Source: Silurus meridionalis (Eukaryota; Chordata; Actinopteri; Siluriformes; Siluridae). From it: a DNA stretch of 64,000 bases. A program made the translations under genes and the position numbers. Within the stretch, counting starts at the first letter, position 1, and each line of letters starts with the position of its first letter. The DNA lies in the NCBI RefSeq assembly GCF_014805685.1, contig NC_060886.1, positions 12,855,108 through 12,919,107 of the forward strand, in the 5' to 3' direction. Positions 14,640 to 28,951 of the stretch are shown here, piece by piece. The notes under the pieces are model-generated. The model was not told the origin of the DNA and ran no database searches. It saw only the letters and a program-made list of their open reading frames with translations.

Positions 14640-16313
14640 AGTCTGTTATTTTCTGCCATAGACATTTATATCTGCAGTCATCGGAATAGCCAATATCACA
14701 GACTGATAATAAAAAAAACAACTGAAGAGACAGAGGGAGATAAATTAGATTTGTTTCAATAAATTCCGCAGATATCAATATACAACAGTTATAGCTGTGT
14801 TTTAGAAGGCTTTGAGTTTGTCTGTTCCAAATAGAACATTTACTGTGGCATGTTTACTATATCTAGTGTAAATTCTTCCATCCATTGATTTTATTTTTAG
14901 ATACAATACATGGGGTGGTGAGGAAGTGTCCTGCTATAAGGAAACCATAGACACCCTGCTGCCAGCCTAACAAAAGCATTGCGTGACAAGGTTTTCATAT
15001 TGATCAGATGTTATTACACCAGAGTACACTCTTTTCTTCTCCATTAGCATGTGAAGGACAGCATATGCTGATGAGGCTGCCAGCATACGCTGGACTGATG
15101 CCATGGTCTTGCACTCAGGGTGTTTTAGCAGGTTTGCCTCGTGTTTATTAAGACAGCGTTCACAGCTTTAATTATTTGCTTGCTTAGTGCTTTAATTTGG
15201 CTGTATAAGAAGTTATGCAGTAATGTTTTTTAAGCATCATATCTTTTCTGTGGCACATTTCAATAGACAAATAAATACTAATACTATTCCCAAAGCTGTG
15301 AAAGCAAACATCACCTCAGATGGTAATTATAGAATAGGGGCTAGACATGGCATGAATATTATTTTAGTAATCGAGTGTTTTAACGATTATTCACACAGTG
15401 AATAATTATCTCACACAGTATTGTGATGTTTTCTTTTCTTAAATTCTTATTCTTATATTTCCCACGCACTAAATTTGTGTATTTATCTGCAGCTTTAAAA
15501 TGTGCTCCAATACCTGCTCTACACGGCCACTGTGGAGGGACTTTTTGGTCTGTATGAAGCACAGTGCTCCTTGTTTAGTTAAATAGATTCATCGAAGCAT
15601 TGCCTCGATGAATTTTTGTAATCGAATTGCTTGAGTTACTCAAGGAATCGTTACAGCTCTATTTGGGAGTGGTTAAAATGCTGAGAACCAGAAGGGCTGA
15701 TGGAGTGGCGAGAGCTCTTACATTTCGTCTGTTTGAATGAGCCGACCTGAACCTGCTGTGCTGAGATCAAAAACTTGGGATATTGCCAGACCCCGTCTGT
15801 TTCTGCTAAGTGAGCCAGTGCTCCACAGCCAGATATAAAAATTTGTACACTCGTCTAGGTTTTCTTTTTGCTCCATTGTATACCTTCAGTGGCAATAAGA
15901 CTTGATTAAAGTTAATAGCAGTTACTGACTTAGCCGTTAGGCACTATGATTACTGCTTTGCCCTGATCCTCCATCTTTTTACTCTCACCCTCTCAGCCTC
16001 ACTCTCACATCTTCGAATCCCTGATGACTGTAATATAGCCATTATTTGCACAGGAAGTGATACGCTCTCTGACCTCTCCATTTCCTGCACCGGCACGTGT
16101 TTGTCCATTTGGTCAAAAGTCAAATTCCATGTGGATTTGGCAGCTTATGCACATATTGTTTCAGACTGAGTTGTCTGCTTTCACTCCCTTTGCCTTTCCT
16201 GTTCATCTTCCAATATAATCTTTTTGAACTTATTTGGTTACCTAACAACATAGACTTTATGTGGTTTAAGCAACGTTGTAGAACTTAACCTTAGATGGTT
16301 TTATACTAGAATA
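14640..16313. other. Non-coding spacer
   Basis: No gene is recognised. It contains one possible non-autonomous transposon (listed separately) and short chance frames only. Confidence 0.4.
15336..15662. repeat. Possible non-autonomous hAT-like element
   Basis: The right end, read in reverse, begins 'agctgtaacgattccttgag' and continues with ATCGA-rich sequence. The left part holds 'agtaatcgagtgttttaacg'. This resembles fish repeats starting 'agggctgcaacgatt'. The ends are poorly conserved and no target duplication could be verified. Confidence 0.4.
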
Positions 16314-16650
16314 TACACTATATATACAAAAGTATGTGGGCACCTGAATATCCCCAACATGTTGCCACAAAGTTGGAAACAGAGAGCCATATATGGTATG
16401 ATATACTTCACTAGTACTGAGGGACCCAGACATGTTCCAGCAAGTGAAAACATGATTTGCCAAGAGCCCTAACCTCAACCCCACTGAATACTTTGGGATG
16501 GACTAGAACATGAAGTGCACATTCTGCCTCCTCACCTGCCATCAGGGCTTGACTTTTCTAATGCTCTTATGGCTAAAAAAAATAAAGTGGGACGGAGTCT
16601 GGAGTGTGATATAAATAAAGCACATTTAGGTACACTTTTGCCTATATAGA
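16314..16650. repeat. Tc1/mariner-derived short element, family A copy 3
   Basis: It has a well-preserved left end ('tacactatatatacaaaagt', 'atgtgggcacctga') and right end ('tacacttttgcctatataga'). The middle is shorter than in copies 1 and 5, so this copy has an internal deletion. Confidence 0.7.
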
Positions 16651-17305
16651 TTTACTTAACTATTTTGCAATTTTAGTTTGCTTCTAAATGAAATTATTGT
16701 ATGCCTTGAAGTCTACATCAGGTTCTTTAAACATATTCAATGCCACATTCACTCACTCAGGGCTCATCTGAGTGCACCAGTAATTATTGCACTTGGGGTC
16801 TGACTAATACACTTACATCCTTCCCCATTATTGGCTAGAGCAGTCTTGTGAGCAGTCACGTATCAAGTTCTCTTTGCAGTGCAGGCTTATTAGGCAGTGG
16901 GTAAGAGGAATGGACAGCTGCTTAATGAAGCAGAGACATTGGGAAGCTGAGGTGTGGGATTAAGGGACAAACACTTCCTAGTCTTTGAGTAGAGCTGTTT
17001 GGGAAAAGTTCTCAATGCTTAACTGCCAGTTTACTTGTAAGTTCAAGTCAAATCAGTTTCAAGTAGGAAGTGAGTAAAGTAGAATAGTGCAAACAAATTA
17101 GGTTGGTGCAATAAAAGACCCAAAGGTGTCCTTTTTAGTTCTTATAAATTCCACATATCCTACCTTCCAGCACTCAATGTGCTGTTATTGCTTAATAATG
17201 ACATCGTATGCAGAAAGATAGATATAGAAAACAAGATTGTGAACGAAGGCCAGAAAACTAGGGGATGGACTCCTGGATTTATCAGTGGAAATTGCATGCT
17301 GATCG

Positions 17306-17306
<1 letters not shown>

Positions 17307-17364
<58 letters not shown>
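17307..17364. repeat. (TG)n microsatellite
   Basis: A 58 bp pure TG tract, source of false poly-Cys-Val and poly-Thr-His frames. Confidence 0.95.
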
Positions 17365-17365
<1 letters not shown>

Positions 17366-17897
17366 TTGGCTGGGGATAAAAGAATGAGAAAGTGTAAGAG
17401 GGCATATATAAATAGCTAATATCTAGATGAAGTGTATAGATGGGATGAGATGGGATGAGTGTTTCTGCTGCTTCAGCAGAACTACAGTGCATTAACTCTT
17501 GGTGCATTCTCTGTGTTTGGACACGCTGCCAGACGGAACACGGTAGGAGGTAAGAACACGATCTGCTTTTGATGCCTGCCCACTAATCCCTGGTTTATTG
17601 TAGGGCAGTAACTAATTACTGTTATGCAGTGATAGAATATATTGTCTGAGCAGTATTTTTAAAAAATGACAAAATAAATGACCTGTATAGGAAAGCTGGT
17701 TAATTAATAGGGAACAATTGGTGCCTCAGTTGCTCTGCTTTACTGATTGAAAGATAACGATTTCAGTTTTCAAGCCACCAGTGTTATGTAACTTTAACAT
17801 TTATCCCCTTTAAAAATTGTACATAATCAGTTAGTTGGACAGACACATTGAAATAACAGTTAGTATATACAACATATATAATATCACTATTAAATTA

Positions 17898-18355
17898 TAC
17901 CGTATGACCAAATGTACATAGGTTCCTGACCAGTTACCACATATGCAAATGTTAGACATCCTATTCCAGATTTTTGGTGCCTCTTTGAATTGTAATAACC
18001 TTCACTCTTCTGGGAATTTTTGGAGAACGGCTGTGGAGATTTGTTCATACAACCACAAGAGCATTAGTGATACCAGGAGGGGATGTCTGGTGAGGAAGCT
18101 TGGCATGCAGTCAGTGTATTAATTCATCCCAGAAGTGTTTATTTGGGTTGAGGTTAAGGTTCTGTGCAGGCAGATTCTTTTCAACCAACATCATATATTC
18201 ATGGAGATCACTTTGTGCACAGGGGTCTTGTCAGGCATGAACCAGGGTTGAAGCTCTTAGATTTAGTAAAGGAAAATCGTGGCCACAATTTGTCCAAGGC
18301 CCACAAATGGGACATCATGTGATGATCATGTGTCTGTATACTTTTGGACAAAGTG
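17898..18355. repeat. Tc1/mariner-derived short element, family A copy 4
   Basis: It starts 'taccgtatgaccaaatgtac' and ends 'gtatacttttggacaaagtg'. The interior blocks 'gtgctc..cagccacaagagcattag' and 'gcatgcagtcagtg' align to other family copies. Confidence 0.68.
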
Positions 18356-19632
18356 TCACATACTTTATTAGTTTTAGGTTGAAATTCCAGTGGTCCTGTT
18401 GTGCCCTGATCGTTGATCCTTTCTGTGCTATAGGTGTGCATGTTGACAGAGGATGTTCAAAGGGAATTATTCAGCATGCTAAGCAGAATGAGCTCGATGG
18501 AACAAACGCAAGGTGAAGGGCAAACTCAGTGTGAGACAGCTGATCAAGTGCTGGGCGTTTATTCACTGTTCAACTTGTCTCTCACATATAGGATACGATC
18601 CATCTGCATCCTGTCACAGATATGAATTCTGTGGTGTATGTTGACATTCTGCTGTTTCTGCATATGAGAATAAATAGCTTTTGTCATGTTTCTCTGCAGA
18701 TCCACAGAGGCCCGGTCAGCTTATTAAAGAAATTATGCACATGTCTGTTGACTGCTTTGGGTTATGCTCGGCAAGCTCCAACTGGGATTTACTGTCTAAA
18801 TCATAAACGAGAGGAACATGCAGACATCCATATGGACTATTGGAACATTTCCTCCCCTCAAATTGGAATAAGCAGATCAACATTTCTCCCCATGTTTCCG
18901 TCATGGGAGAGTGGTGTTTCAGTGGTGAGAAAATGAACAAATATACATCTCTTGCTTCAGGGGATTATGGTGGATGTCTTGTGCCAGAATTTATTTGTCC
19001 ACGGATTGTGCACAGCAGTGTGCATTGCTTCAGATATAATGCCTTGGGAAATGCACCATTCTGAATGAATACAGTTGATCTGCGTTCACATGTTATTCGA
19101 TGCTCAAATTAAATAGAAATGACTCTTTTTATCCCCTGTACTCTTTCTCCAGTTGTTATTGTAGAATATTTTGTGTAAAATACATAATGTATGTTGGTTT
19201 TGTATTGTTGGATGTAGAATGACATTTACCAAAGCAGGGATGGGAGACACTAATGTGGCGCATTCTTCTTATATCCCACGAGTGAACGCGATGTGAGACA
19301 GTTTTGTGCTGAAGAGAAATGTCTTTAATCTTAGTAGCTAGGTGCAAAATGTTTCATTTGCTTCGATTATAGGTTCTAAATGAACTGTTTGAGTTTTACA
19401 ACCTCGCCTTTGCAGTCTATTTGCATTTACATGGACATTAGATGTTTTTTAAATCTATTTTATGTATGTTAAAGGAGTTTTTCTTGGTATCATAAAAACT
19501 AGACATTGTTGTGTAAGCAATGGCTTTCATTGGTTCAGCATTTACACAGGGAGTTAATTTATATCATTTGTGTATGTAATTCATTTATTCCTTGGCAGAA
19601 CTCCGCTTTCCAATTCAATTATTATGTAACAT
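18356..19632. other. Non-coding spacer
   Basis: Several overlapping frames of 60-104 codons on both strands (for example 18622-18936) lack any family resemblance or splice context. I treat them as chance. Confidence 0.4.
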
Positions 19633-20090
19633 ATACAATATATATGTTTGTTAACGGATGTTTAAACATCCCATTCTTTATTTAGTCCTCATTTGCTCTT
19701 CTACTTACCTCCATTATTCTGGGTTCCACTAGATTTTGAAGATTTGTGCTCATTCAGCCACAAGACTTTTTTTGTAAAGTCAGCGTCAGCATTCCAATTC
19801 ATCCTTAAGTTGTTTAACATGGTTAAGGTCAGAGCTTTGTAGCAGGTCACTCAAGATCTTTTGCGCCAACCCATGTCAAGCATATCTTCATATATCTGGC
19901 TTTGTGCAGTATTGACATGCTTGGAAAGGTTTGGGTCTGCTAGTTAAGTGAAGGGAAAATATTATGCTACCACATCCAGAGGCATCCTATGCAATTATGA
20001 GCCTCCAACTTTGTGCTTAAAGCTTGTGGAAGAACCATATACGGTTGGAAAATTGAAGCGCCCCTGGTATTTTTGTCCAAATATTGTATA
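19633..20090. repeat. Tc1/mariner-derived short element, family A copy 5
   Basis: The right end 'gtatttttgtccaaatattg' and internal blocks ('cattcagccacaagact', 'tcatatatctggctttgtgca', 'gacatgcttggaaaggtttg') match the family. The left end is degraded. Confidence 0.62.
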
Positions 20091-20666
20091 TTATCTATAA
20101 TATAAAAAAGGACCCAGGAAGTAAATGTAGTGTACTTTAAGGAGGATAGTGAACGAGGTAAGATTCAGAATAATCTTGAAAAATATGAAAAACTATAAAA
20201 ACTATGAAATTAAAATAATAAATAAAGATAAAGACATGAACTATACAGTTTGTGGAGGGTATGTAAAGTGGGGCAGTGCAAATAATAATTTAAGAGAGGC
20301 AGTGCAATTATAATTCTTTCCTGAATATGTCCAAGGTGTAGGGTACTCCTTGTTGATTGTGTTAATGTAACACATGAAATGAACAGTGTTTACATTACTG
20401 TTTACGTAACTGTAATGTTAGTGTTTATGGAACCAGGTCAGAGATGATGGTGGGTCCTTGGTGTTATTGATGTACCTATTAATAAATGGTATTATCAAAA
20501 AGATTATTATTAACAATAAATATTGCTATTATTAAAAATAGAGCATAAAACAAAAGTTACTAGAGAAGCAAAGTTTTTGTGATGCATTCAGATGTACTTT
20601 TGAGGCTGTACGAGGTAAAACATCTGCTCTTAGTTCTCCTCCTTCAGCCTTAGAAGCACTTTGCTT

Positions 20667-20770
20667 GCTCTACATTTACATTTACATTTACATTTGTGGC
20701 ATTTAGCAGACGCCCTTATCCAGAGCAAAGTACAAAAGTGCTTTATATAGTGCTCTATATGAACAGTATG
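20667..20770. repeat. Common teleost repeat fragment
   Basis: Tandem 'acattt' units lead into 'ggcatttagcagacgccctt' and 'atccagagcaaagtacaa'. This conserved block recurs in many fish genomes, often at SINE or MITE ends. Confidence 0.6.
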
Positions 20771-23139
20771 CACTGTCATTCATAAATCTGTAGACAGTGA
20801 GACAATTTTCTCAACTTTGCAAAGAAACATCGAAACAGGCCACGCCTGATCATGAAACTGCTTATCCATCAAGCACTAAATGTAGCAGTGTGAGGAATGC
20901 GAAGACGTTGCGCTTCTCTTTTTCGCTCTTCCTTTCAATTCTGTTCTGTGTTTGAATTGTTTCATCACCACCACCTGTTTGGATAATATCTCCTCTGCGT
21001 AAACACGTAGGAATGAAACAGAACCTGTTGCCACTAGTCCTATTTAGTTGCCTTTTCCTGTTAAAACCTGTTTACTGTATGATGGAATGTTTTATTCATA
21101 TGCACTGGCATTGTTTTTCTTTGTGTTTTTTTTTTTTTGTGAATGTGTGTAGACTTATGAATGTCTCTCTTACATGTGTTATATGGAGGAAGTCTGAAGA
21201 ACTCTTCTTCAGGCCCATAGCAGCCATTTGAGCCTTCAGGTGTTTCCTTTCCCCTCTGCAGGTCTTTCTGTGAGGCAATTAGCTACACTGTGTCTGGGGA
21301 GATGATTCTGTAAGACATCAGCTTGTCTCTTGCATTCTGCAATGTTTCATTGGACTGAGTTCTTCCCTGGAAATGCTTAGGTGCTAAGGTTCTGCTGCTG
21401 TGTGGTCTTGGCTCTGTTAATGCTTCGCAAGGACATGCTTTAAATTTGACTTAATCACATGCAAGAGAGAATCTATTTTCTCACAGCCTAAGCTGAAAAA
21501 AATACCTCAATAAACTGAACTTGTGATAAAAAACAGCAAGGCGGTTTAGAAAGAGGCCACACAGGAAGTACAAATGATTACTGAAAACACAAATGTGCTT
21601 TAAGTAAATTAAATAAGAAAGAATGGAAATATAGCAGATTTGATTGGCAGGTCAGCTGAGGTCCCAATCTAGCTAGTTAAGCATGAGTAAGCTGTATGGG
21701 AGAGTTGGTCTTTCAACATGCATAACAGTGTGTTAGGTATAAATGATCTGTTCATTCTTATGTTAATTGTGATTCAATATTTTTTTATGTTCTCATTTAT
21801 CTCATAATGAATTTCTGGTGCATGCTGTGAAATAATTAAGTCTGTCAGCATCATTGCTCAAATGCAGTGGGCGGAATTCATCATGGAAGTAGATCAGATA
21901 AACCTCAGTCCTGACTGGAGATGTGCTTGCTTATTGAAACCCCTGGCTCACTTCTCGATTACAAAAATCACTCTTCTGCAATTTGTCATGCTCCATGTCC
22001 ACATAAAGTCGTATTTTGTCTCTCCGCTGGGAGTGGAATTTGGGTGGATGCCAGACACTACTTTATGTTCTCTAGGAGCAGTCATGATGCGAAATGATTT
22101 AACCATTTAAGGTGCAAACTTATTTTGCTATTTTAACATTTATAAAATATTACTTATAATTCAGTGGATAATTATTTTTTCATTTGTTTATTAAGGTTAC
22201 CAACACTGTCCATTTATAACTCTTAAGTGCATTTGTATTTTAACGTTATACAGAAAGCATATGCCAGACACATTTGCATATTTGACAATGAACAATCTAT
22301 TTTGTCCGTTGGGTCACTGCATTGAATGGGAAAACGTTTCTGGTTACAATTTGCATATCCAAATTATTATTATTACTGTTGTTATTATTTGAAGCGTGTA
22401 ATAATTACCCATTTTCCTGACTGAGTGGCTTCTTCTACAGAAACCGAGGGACCATCGTTTCTGCTGCTCAGTCATTACCTTATCAGTTACCCGAATCTTT
22501 CCTTCCAAGGCAGCACAAACTGAGCTCTTTATACAGGATCAGTGTTTAGGGATTTTTAAATTAGATTTAAATCATTAACATTCAGAGTAATCTATAACAA
22601 AAAAAAAGGAAGATCATCATCTTTAGAATGTCGACATTTAATTAAATCAGAGAATAAATTGTTCACTTTCACCCATCAATGCTTGTTGTTCAGAATCTTT
22701 TCGGCTTTCTGGAGTTGCTGTATGCTGTAGCATTGAAAATGCCTTCTTTAAGTTCAAAGGTAGGCATTCTCATGGCTACAGCATTAAAAGAATGAATAGT
22801 AAAATTAATAATTAATTATGTAAATAAATAAATATTAAGAAAATGTTCATTTTTGTTAAAAGATTTTACTTGTATTAAAGTATTTATTTTGCATTGTATT
22901 CATTGTTTCACCATGTATATATAATATGCATCAGAAGATCATAATTATTAGACTGTGGTATGAGATTGCTCTCTCTTTTAGAGGCCTAATCACAACATTG
23001 CCAGAAATATTTATTTAAAGGAAATTAAATCAGCTTTTGTTTGTTTCTATAGATGCTTTGACTTTTGTACAAGCAGGCCTCCGTTTAACACCTCAGTTCC
23101 ACTTAAAACTGGGACTTCCCCTGTTATAATATTACTACT
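20771..23139. other. Non-coding spacer
   Basis: I recognise no exon or repeat. The frame at 21862-22110 (82 codons) has no similarity I can name. Confidence 0.4.
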
Positions 23140-23600
23140 ATATACTATATGGACAAATGATTTGTGAATAGATGTTTGAACATCTTATTCTACATTTGGT
23201 CTCCATTTGCTTTTTTTATTACCTCCATTCTTCTGGAAAGGTGTTTCACTAGATTTAGATTGTGCTTGTTTAGATATGTGCCCATTCAGAACAAGGACAT
23301 TATTATAGTCAGCATCAGCATTATAATTTTTCCTAAAGGTGTTCAACATGGTTGGAGCTCTGTAGCAGCTCACTCAATATCTTTTATGCTAACTTATGTA
23401 AACCATATCTTTGTGAAGCTGGAGCAGGTGCATTGTCATGCTGGAACACCTTTAGGTCTCCTAGTTTAAGTGACAGGAAAATGTTATGATAACACATCCA
23501 CAGACGTCCTATACAGTTGTGTGCGGTAAACTTTGTGATTTAGAAATTGTGAGGGAACCATATATGGATGGAACAATCAGGCATCCCAATATAGTGTATA
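23140..23600. repeat. Tc1/mariner-derived short element, family A copy 6
   Basis: The left end 'tatactatatggacaaatg' and right end 'caggcatcccaatatagtgt' match. The internal order of blocks is as in copy 5, and together they look like one subfamily. Confidence 0.68.
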
Positions 23601-24078
23601 TCATCCACTATATATTCAAAAGGATGATAGAAATGCCATAAAAATGATACAACAGTATATTATTATTAGTAGTAGTATTTCTTTTTAAGTCATACAAGTT
23701 ATTCATAGTACTTTCACTTAGCCTGTATGTGGTATGATAGTAAATTAATTGTAAAGGTCAGCTTGAATGTCCTGACCCTTTTGCTTGCCCTCATGCACTG
23801 CCATAGCAACAATGCAAACAATAGTCGGAGTGCTAGAAGGTGGGTGAAGAAATGTTAAGGGTGAATGTAGGAGAATGCCGAGGGCTAGAACAGGGATCAG
23901 GAGTTTGGCCTGCAGTATGAGTGTGAGAGCTGTCAGACCTCTGACATGGACTGAGGATATATAGTAAAGGTGGTGGATGTAGTCAGAGTGGCACAATGAT
24001 CCTGCCTTGTTCTTGCATTTGACTGACTGTGATTGTCAGCCCTGATTGACTCGTTTTGTTCATGACATTTTCATTTAC

Positions 24079-24080
<2 letters not shown>

Positions 24081-24135
<55 letters not shown>
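24081..24135. repeat. (AC)n microsatellite
   Basis: A 55 bp pure AC run. A-rich low-complexity DNA follows at 24204-24232 and 24320-24349. Confidence 0.95.
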
Positions 24136-24136
<1 letters not shown>

Positions 24137-24831
24137 TTATACTGTGTATAGATTCGAGCTGAAGCATAGAAAGAGAAGAGTTTAACACTGAAGTGTTTGA
24201 GTAAAAAAAAAAAATAAAATAAAAATAAAAAAATGTAGTAGTAACTGATACTCAGGGTTTCAGTAATAGGATATTGAAATGGTCATATATGTTGTTAATA
24301 GCTAATGCATTGGTTTTCATAAAAAAAAAAAATAAAAAAAAAAAAAAAAGAGGAATAAAATGCCAAATCTTGCAAAATGCAAAATATTTCTTTTAATTTT
24401 ATATAATAAATTTTTTAACTTATATATTTAACTTCTATATTATTGAATACTGTATATTGTTGACCATCGCATTGTTTTCTTGTCTAAAACAAAAAATCAT
24501 AAAAGGCTCTTGACCGAAAGAATTTCAGTTTGTTTATTTCCGAGGCCGAGATCCCAAAGACGATCGTCACAGCATTAAAACTCATGCTGACAATAGAGAT
24601 TTTGTTTGGTACAACAATAACACATTCATTAGACGAGTGGCTAGGAAACTCATAAAAGAGTAACGCAAAAAATATTGATGTTTAAAAAGAAAGAGATGTG
24701 GTTAAATGTGACTAAAAGGCACAATAGAAAGCAGGCAAACCTGCAGCATGTTGACTGACTGAGCATCATTTTGTGCACAGAATCAAGCGGTGAATGCGGT
24801 GTTGTACAATGCAGCTCAACTGGTTGCTTAG

Positions 24832-24832
<1 letters not shown>

Positions 24833-24896
<64 letters not shown>
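24833..24896. repeat. (TA)n(CA)n compound microsatellite
   Basis: About 54 bp of TA followed by 10 bp of CA. Confidence 0.93.
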
Positions 24897-25266
24897 TTTA
24901 TTTTATTTTATTTCTTTTTTTATTTATTTAGTTTTATGGTCAACAGGATTGTTTCTTTTGTACTAAATTATGAATTGACTTCCAGGTCTTTTTAGGACTG
25001 GGCATGCTTTCGTGATTTGAGGACACACCATTATTACGTTATTATGCTAACCAAAAAGGTTTTTTGGGTTAAATACTTCACATCACGATGTAAAATGTCA
25101 TTGAATCATTTAGTCATAATGACATTTAGAAATAGTGACTAATAACACTGTGACCTCTTCTCATTTGTGTGCCATTCAAACAGCAACTTGTTAGTCATTG
25201 TGCAATCAATAACACATGACAGACCGGATGGTTATTCTATACTGGAGTGATATCACAGTCTTTACA

Positions 25267-25376
<110 letters not shown>

Positions 25377-25682
25377 CAAACACTCCCAAAATCTTCATGT
25401 CGCATCACAGCCAAAAAATTGTTTCATTAATTGTTTCATGAATACCAGGCACTTCACACATTTGTGTGTATTCTGATTTAGTGGCATGGAATTTAGAAGG
25501 CTGTTCCTGGTTTCAGTTCTGTTGTAGCAATGATCAGCTGTTCATGAACAGCTGTTTTTTTCACCAGTATCTCCATTTGTCTCTGGGAACATATGAAAAC
25601 CGCTCCCAAACATGTTAATCTACCAGCAAAAATTTATAAAAACAATAGCAAGTTATTATTAACCTGTTACAGTCAGACCAAC

Positions 25683-25860
25683 TGTACGAGTCCAGTACAG
25701 TAACTCAGTGTTTATGATATTGGATTCTGGTTCTGAAGACCGCAAGTTTAAATCCCAGCACCACCAAGCTCCCACTTCTGCACTGTTAACCCTCAACTGC
25801 TCAGATAATTGTAAGTCACTGTGGATCAGGACATCTGCCAAATATTCGATGACAATCTCA
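25683..25860 (+). repeat. tRNA-derived SINE
   Basis: The left part resembles a tRNA-like head: 'cagtaactcagtgtttatga' in the A-box region and 'gcaagtttaaatcccagcac' in the B-box region. Then comes a conserved core and the 'gtcactgtggatcaggacat', 'ctgccaaat' tail seen in many fish SINEs. The tRNA-like part is too decayed to be a functional tRNA. Confidence 0.72.
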
Positions 25861-28800
25861 AATTACATTCATAAATCACCTATAAATGCTTCAGTCAGTT
25901 TATTTGTAAACTGAAGAGGCAACTAAGGTAACTTTGCATTTGTTTTCAGGGTGTGTTTGAACAGCTGCATCATAACTACTTAAGAAACACTGCCACTGAC
26001 TCGCTGTCAGAGCTTTTTATCAGCATCCAATTACCAGAGAATTTATTCAGTTATTCATCTTATTTTTTGTGTTGCTTTTTTTTTCCAGTCGTATAATGCC
26101 CATGTGACGGTCAGCATAGATTTTATGCATTGTAAATTTGCAGTAGTGTGTCACTCTTTCCTCCTTTTCTTTGTCTTAGAAAAAATACATTTATTTAATA
26201 AACACAAACGAAGACATTCTGTGAGTGTGAGCTTATAGAACATACAGGACAGTGTTCAGTGTATTGACCTTAAACCTTAACCTGCTCACACTGAGCCAAA
26301 TTGTGCTTTTCTTCTCTTTTAGCCCAGTTCAGGAATGTTGACGAAGAAATGGTTCGGTTAAACGTGTTTCTGAATGGCGATGAATGTGCTGGTTTTCTTA
26401 GCATAATGGAATTGAAGACCGGGTACAAAATAATGAAAATAAAAGGAGAGGTCAGGGTCCTTTCCCAATTCAGTTTGACCCAGAAGGCAAACACAAGGGA
26501 TCTGCCAGTTTTTTCCTTTTTCATTTTGTCTTTTGTGTCCTCTTTTTGTAAAGGGCTTTGTGCACAAAGCTTGATAACTCAAGTGGGTGTGAAGCGCTGA
26601 TGCAGCCAAAAGGGGACCGATTTCAATCCTCTTTGAGGGTTCATGCCAGATCTGCGGCACTTTAGTTTAGTTTCAAGCAATTTTTCCTTGACCTCAACTT
26701 TTTTATTGGTTTGTTTGGTTTACATGACTAATGTAAATTTATTGTATTAGCATATTTATGTGTTAGTTGACAGACGTATGAGTTCAAAGCATTTGAAACT
26801 GAAAAAGGAGTGTGACACAGAGGGCCTGGTTGAAACGCGGGTGTTGAGATAGCCGAACTCAAGCCTCACGGATGTATTATCTGTATTAAATGCTTTAATC
26901 CTCCAGAGTGCAAGACAGAATATGGGACTGTTAAGTGCTGCTGGGTTATGGGAAATGTTTTGTACCCGAGAGACCAAATCTCCTCAAGGTCAGATTATGG
27001 CTTTTCCATTTCCTTGACAAAAGACAGTTAAAGCAGCTCTTTTAAACAGCACTGTTGCATCTTGTGTGTAACTTTTCTACTGTGCCATATGTGGTCTATT
27101 TCATGTTCTCTTCTTTAAGATTTTTTATCTGAAATATGGTATCAATCTAGATACAGCTACTAACCGAACGTGCACGTTTTTATATGCTTTTAAGGTGACA
27201 CTAAGCCGAGGGTGATTGATCGCTACCAAGTGGTTTTGGATGAATTTTCAGCTGTCGGGATTGATGTCCTTCTCAGTGGCTGAGGCATCGCTCTTCTTAA
27301 TGATCCTCATTATTAAGCAGGCGTACATATTTGAGTGGGCATGTCTCCCCTCCCCTTGATTAGTTGCTCGATGGCCATCGATCATCCTGCCATTTCCATG
27401 GAGACCTAAGTAATGCTGTGAAGGAGTAAGAAGGCCAGGGAAATAAACCCCCTTTTAAAGACAGAGAGATAACACAGGGATCTACCGAGGGTAAAGGCTA
27501 CAGCTAATAACTAGCACAGGATGTATGTTGATTAGAGGTTGACCCATTTTACCGATACCGATAGCTAGGTTGGATCATACTTGCTGATAATCGATTAATG
27601 AATCTATAGTTTTTAAAATGGGTACTGGATAAAAAAACAAACATAAAAAAAAACAGTACTGGATAATGAAAAAGTGCTAAATGAAATACATCTGAATATA
27701 TAAATAAATAAATATAATTCTGTAATGAAAAACGTTTAAATAATAAATATAATGCTCTCTGTGTAGCGCGCAGCCTAACATGTAAAATCTCTGCCATGTT
27801 AGCATCTCAGTTGGAGCAGTGATTTCTTTAGTTTGGACTGAATCAGCCTTAAAATGCTTCAGGAAAACTTTGCTGTGTTCTGGATCATGTTTTCAGTTCA
27901 CCAGTGTTTATGCTCTCAGTGTCCTAGCATTCACAGAAGCTAAAGTTCTCCCACGCATTCGATTTTAAAACATGTCGAAAGTTGTATTCTTGGTTGTTGT
28001 ACCCTGTCCATGTGCCAAATCCAGTACAATAACCCCTAGCCACAAACTGTAGCAGCTATCTTGGAAGGAAAAAGAAGCTTTTTCTATTGCGGCTGCCTTT
28101 GAAGTAAAGGCCAAGTAGCGTTTTCTTTTTTTTTTTTTCTGGGAGAGTAGGAGCAGGAATGGAACTGTAGATTTGTGAGTATTGGATTTACAGATATATT
28201 ATTAGGTGCACCGTGCATTTCAAAAGGAAATGTGATACCGTTAGAAATGGTGTTGACTGTACCAAGAGGGCATCGGTTTCTTACAACAGAAAAGCGTACA
28301 CCACATCATCAGGAGAGCATCTGCTGAAATCCCAATGCTATAGCCATTGGGATGGCAAATGCTCTCTTCTTTGTTGATTACACCAATACTAGCCAATAGG
28401 GCTGTAACAATAAACAAAATTCATACCTCGTTTTTTTTGGTACAATTTCAGTACAGGAAGAAATGCAAAACATAAAATTGCTTCCCTGTTTTTATTAACG
28501 CAGTTTATTATTATTTACATTTGGGAACATCAAGGTTTTTTTTTAACTGTATTAATAAAATACCTGCTTGGTTAAATACTATATAAAATAAAAAGTATAT
28601 ATTACACAAATTAAAATTAATTAAATAAAACCAAATAGATGAAAAAAAAATGTATTCACTATTTTACATTTGTGAAGATATGATCTACTTAACTGTTCTA
28701 CTTATTTCAGCATACTTTAACAAATGTCTTCATTCCTTCCACCCTTCATTCATTCTCTCCCTCAATATGATATTTTAAGAGAAATTCTTGAAGCAAACAC

Positions 28801-28911
28801 TAAAGAATCCATATACAATATTTCCAGAAGGGAGTGAGTAGCCACAGTGACACTGCACTAACTCTAGTTTCTTTTTATACCCCTGGCATTGTTATGTATG
28901 TTTTCAAGTTT

Positions 28912-28951
<40 letters not shown>

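Noticed and set aside
18622..18936. 104-codon frame
   Set aside because: No similarity, no splice context, and several overlapping frames of similar length nearby on both strands.
25683..25860. Possible tRNA gene
   Set aside because: A- and B-box-like blocks are present but no cloverleaf can be drawn. The downstream core and tail are those of a SINE.
26270..26660. Overlapping 84-100 codon frames on both strands
   Set aside because: Frames open on both strands, with no motif or signal peptide and low-complexity composition. They look like chance.
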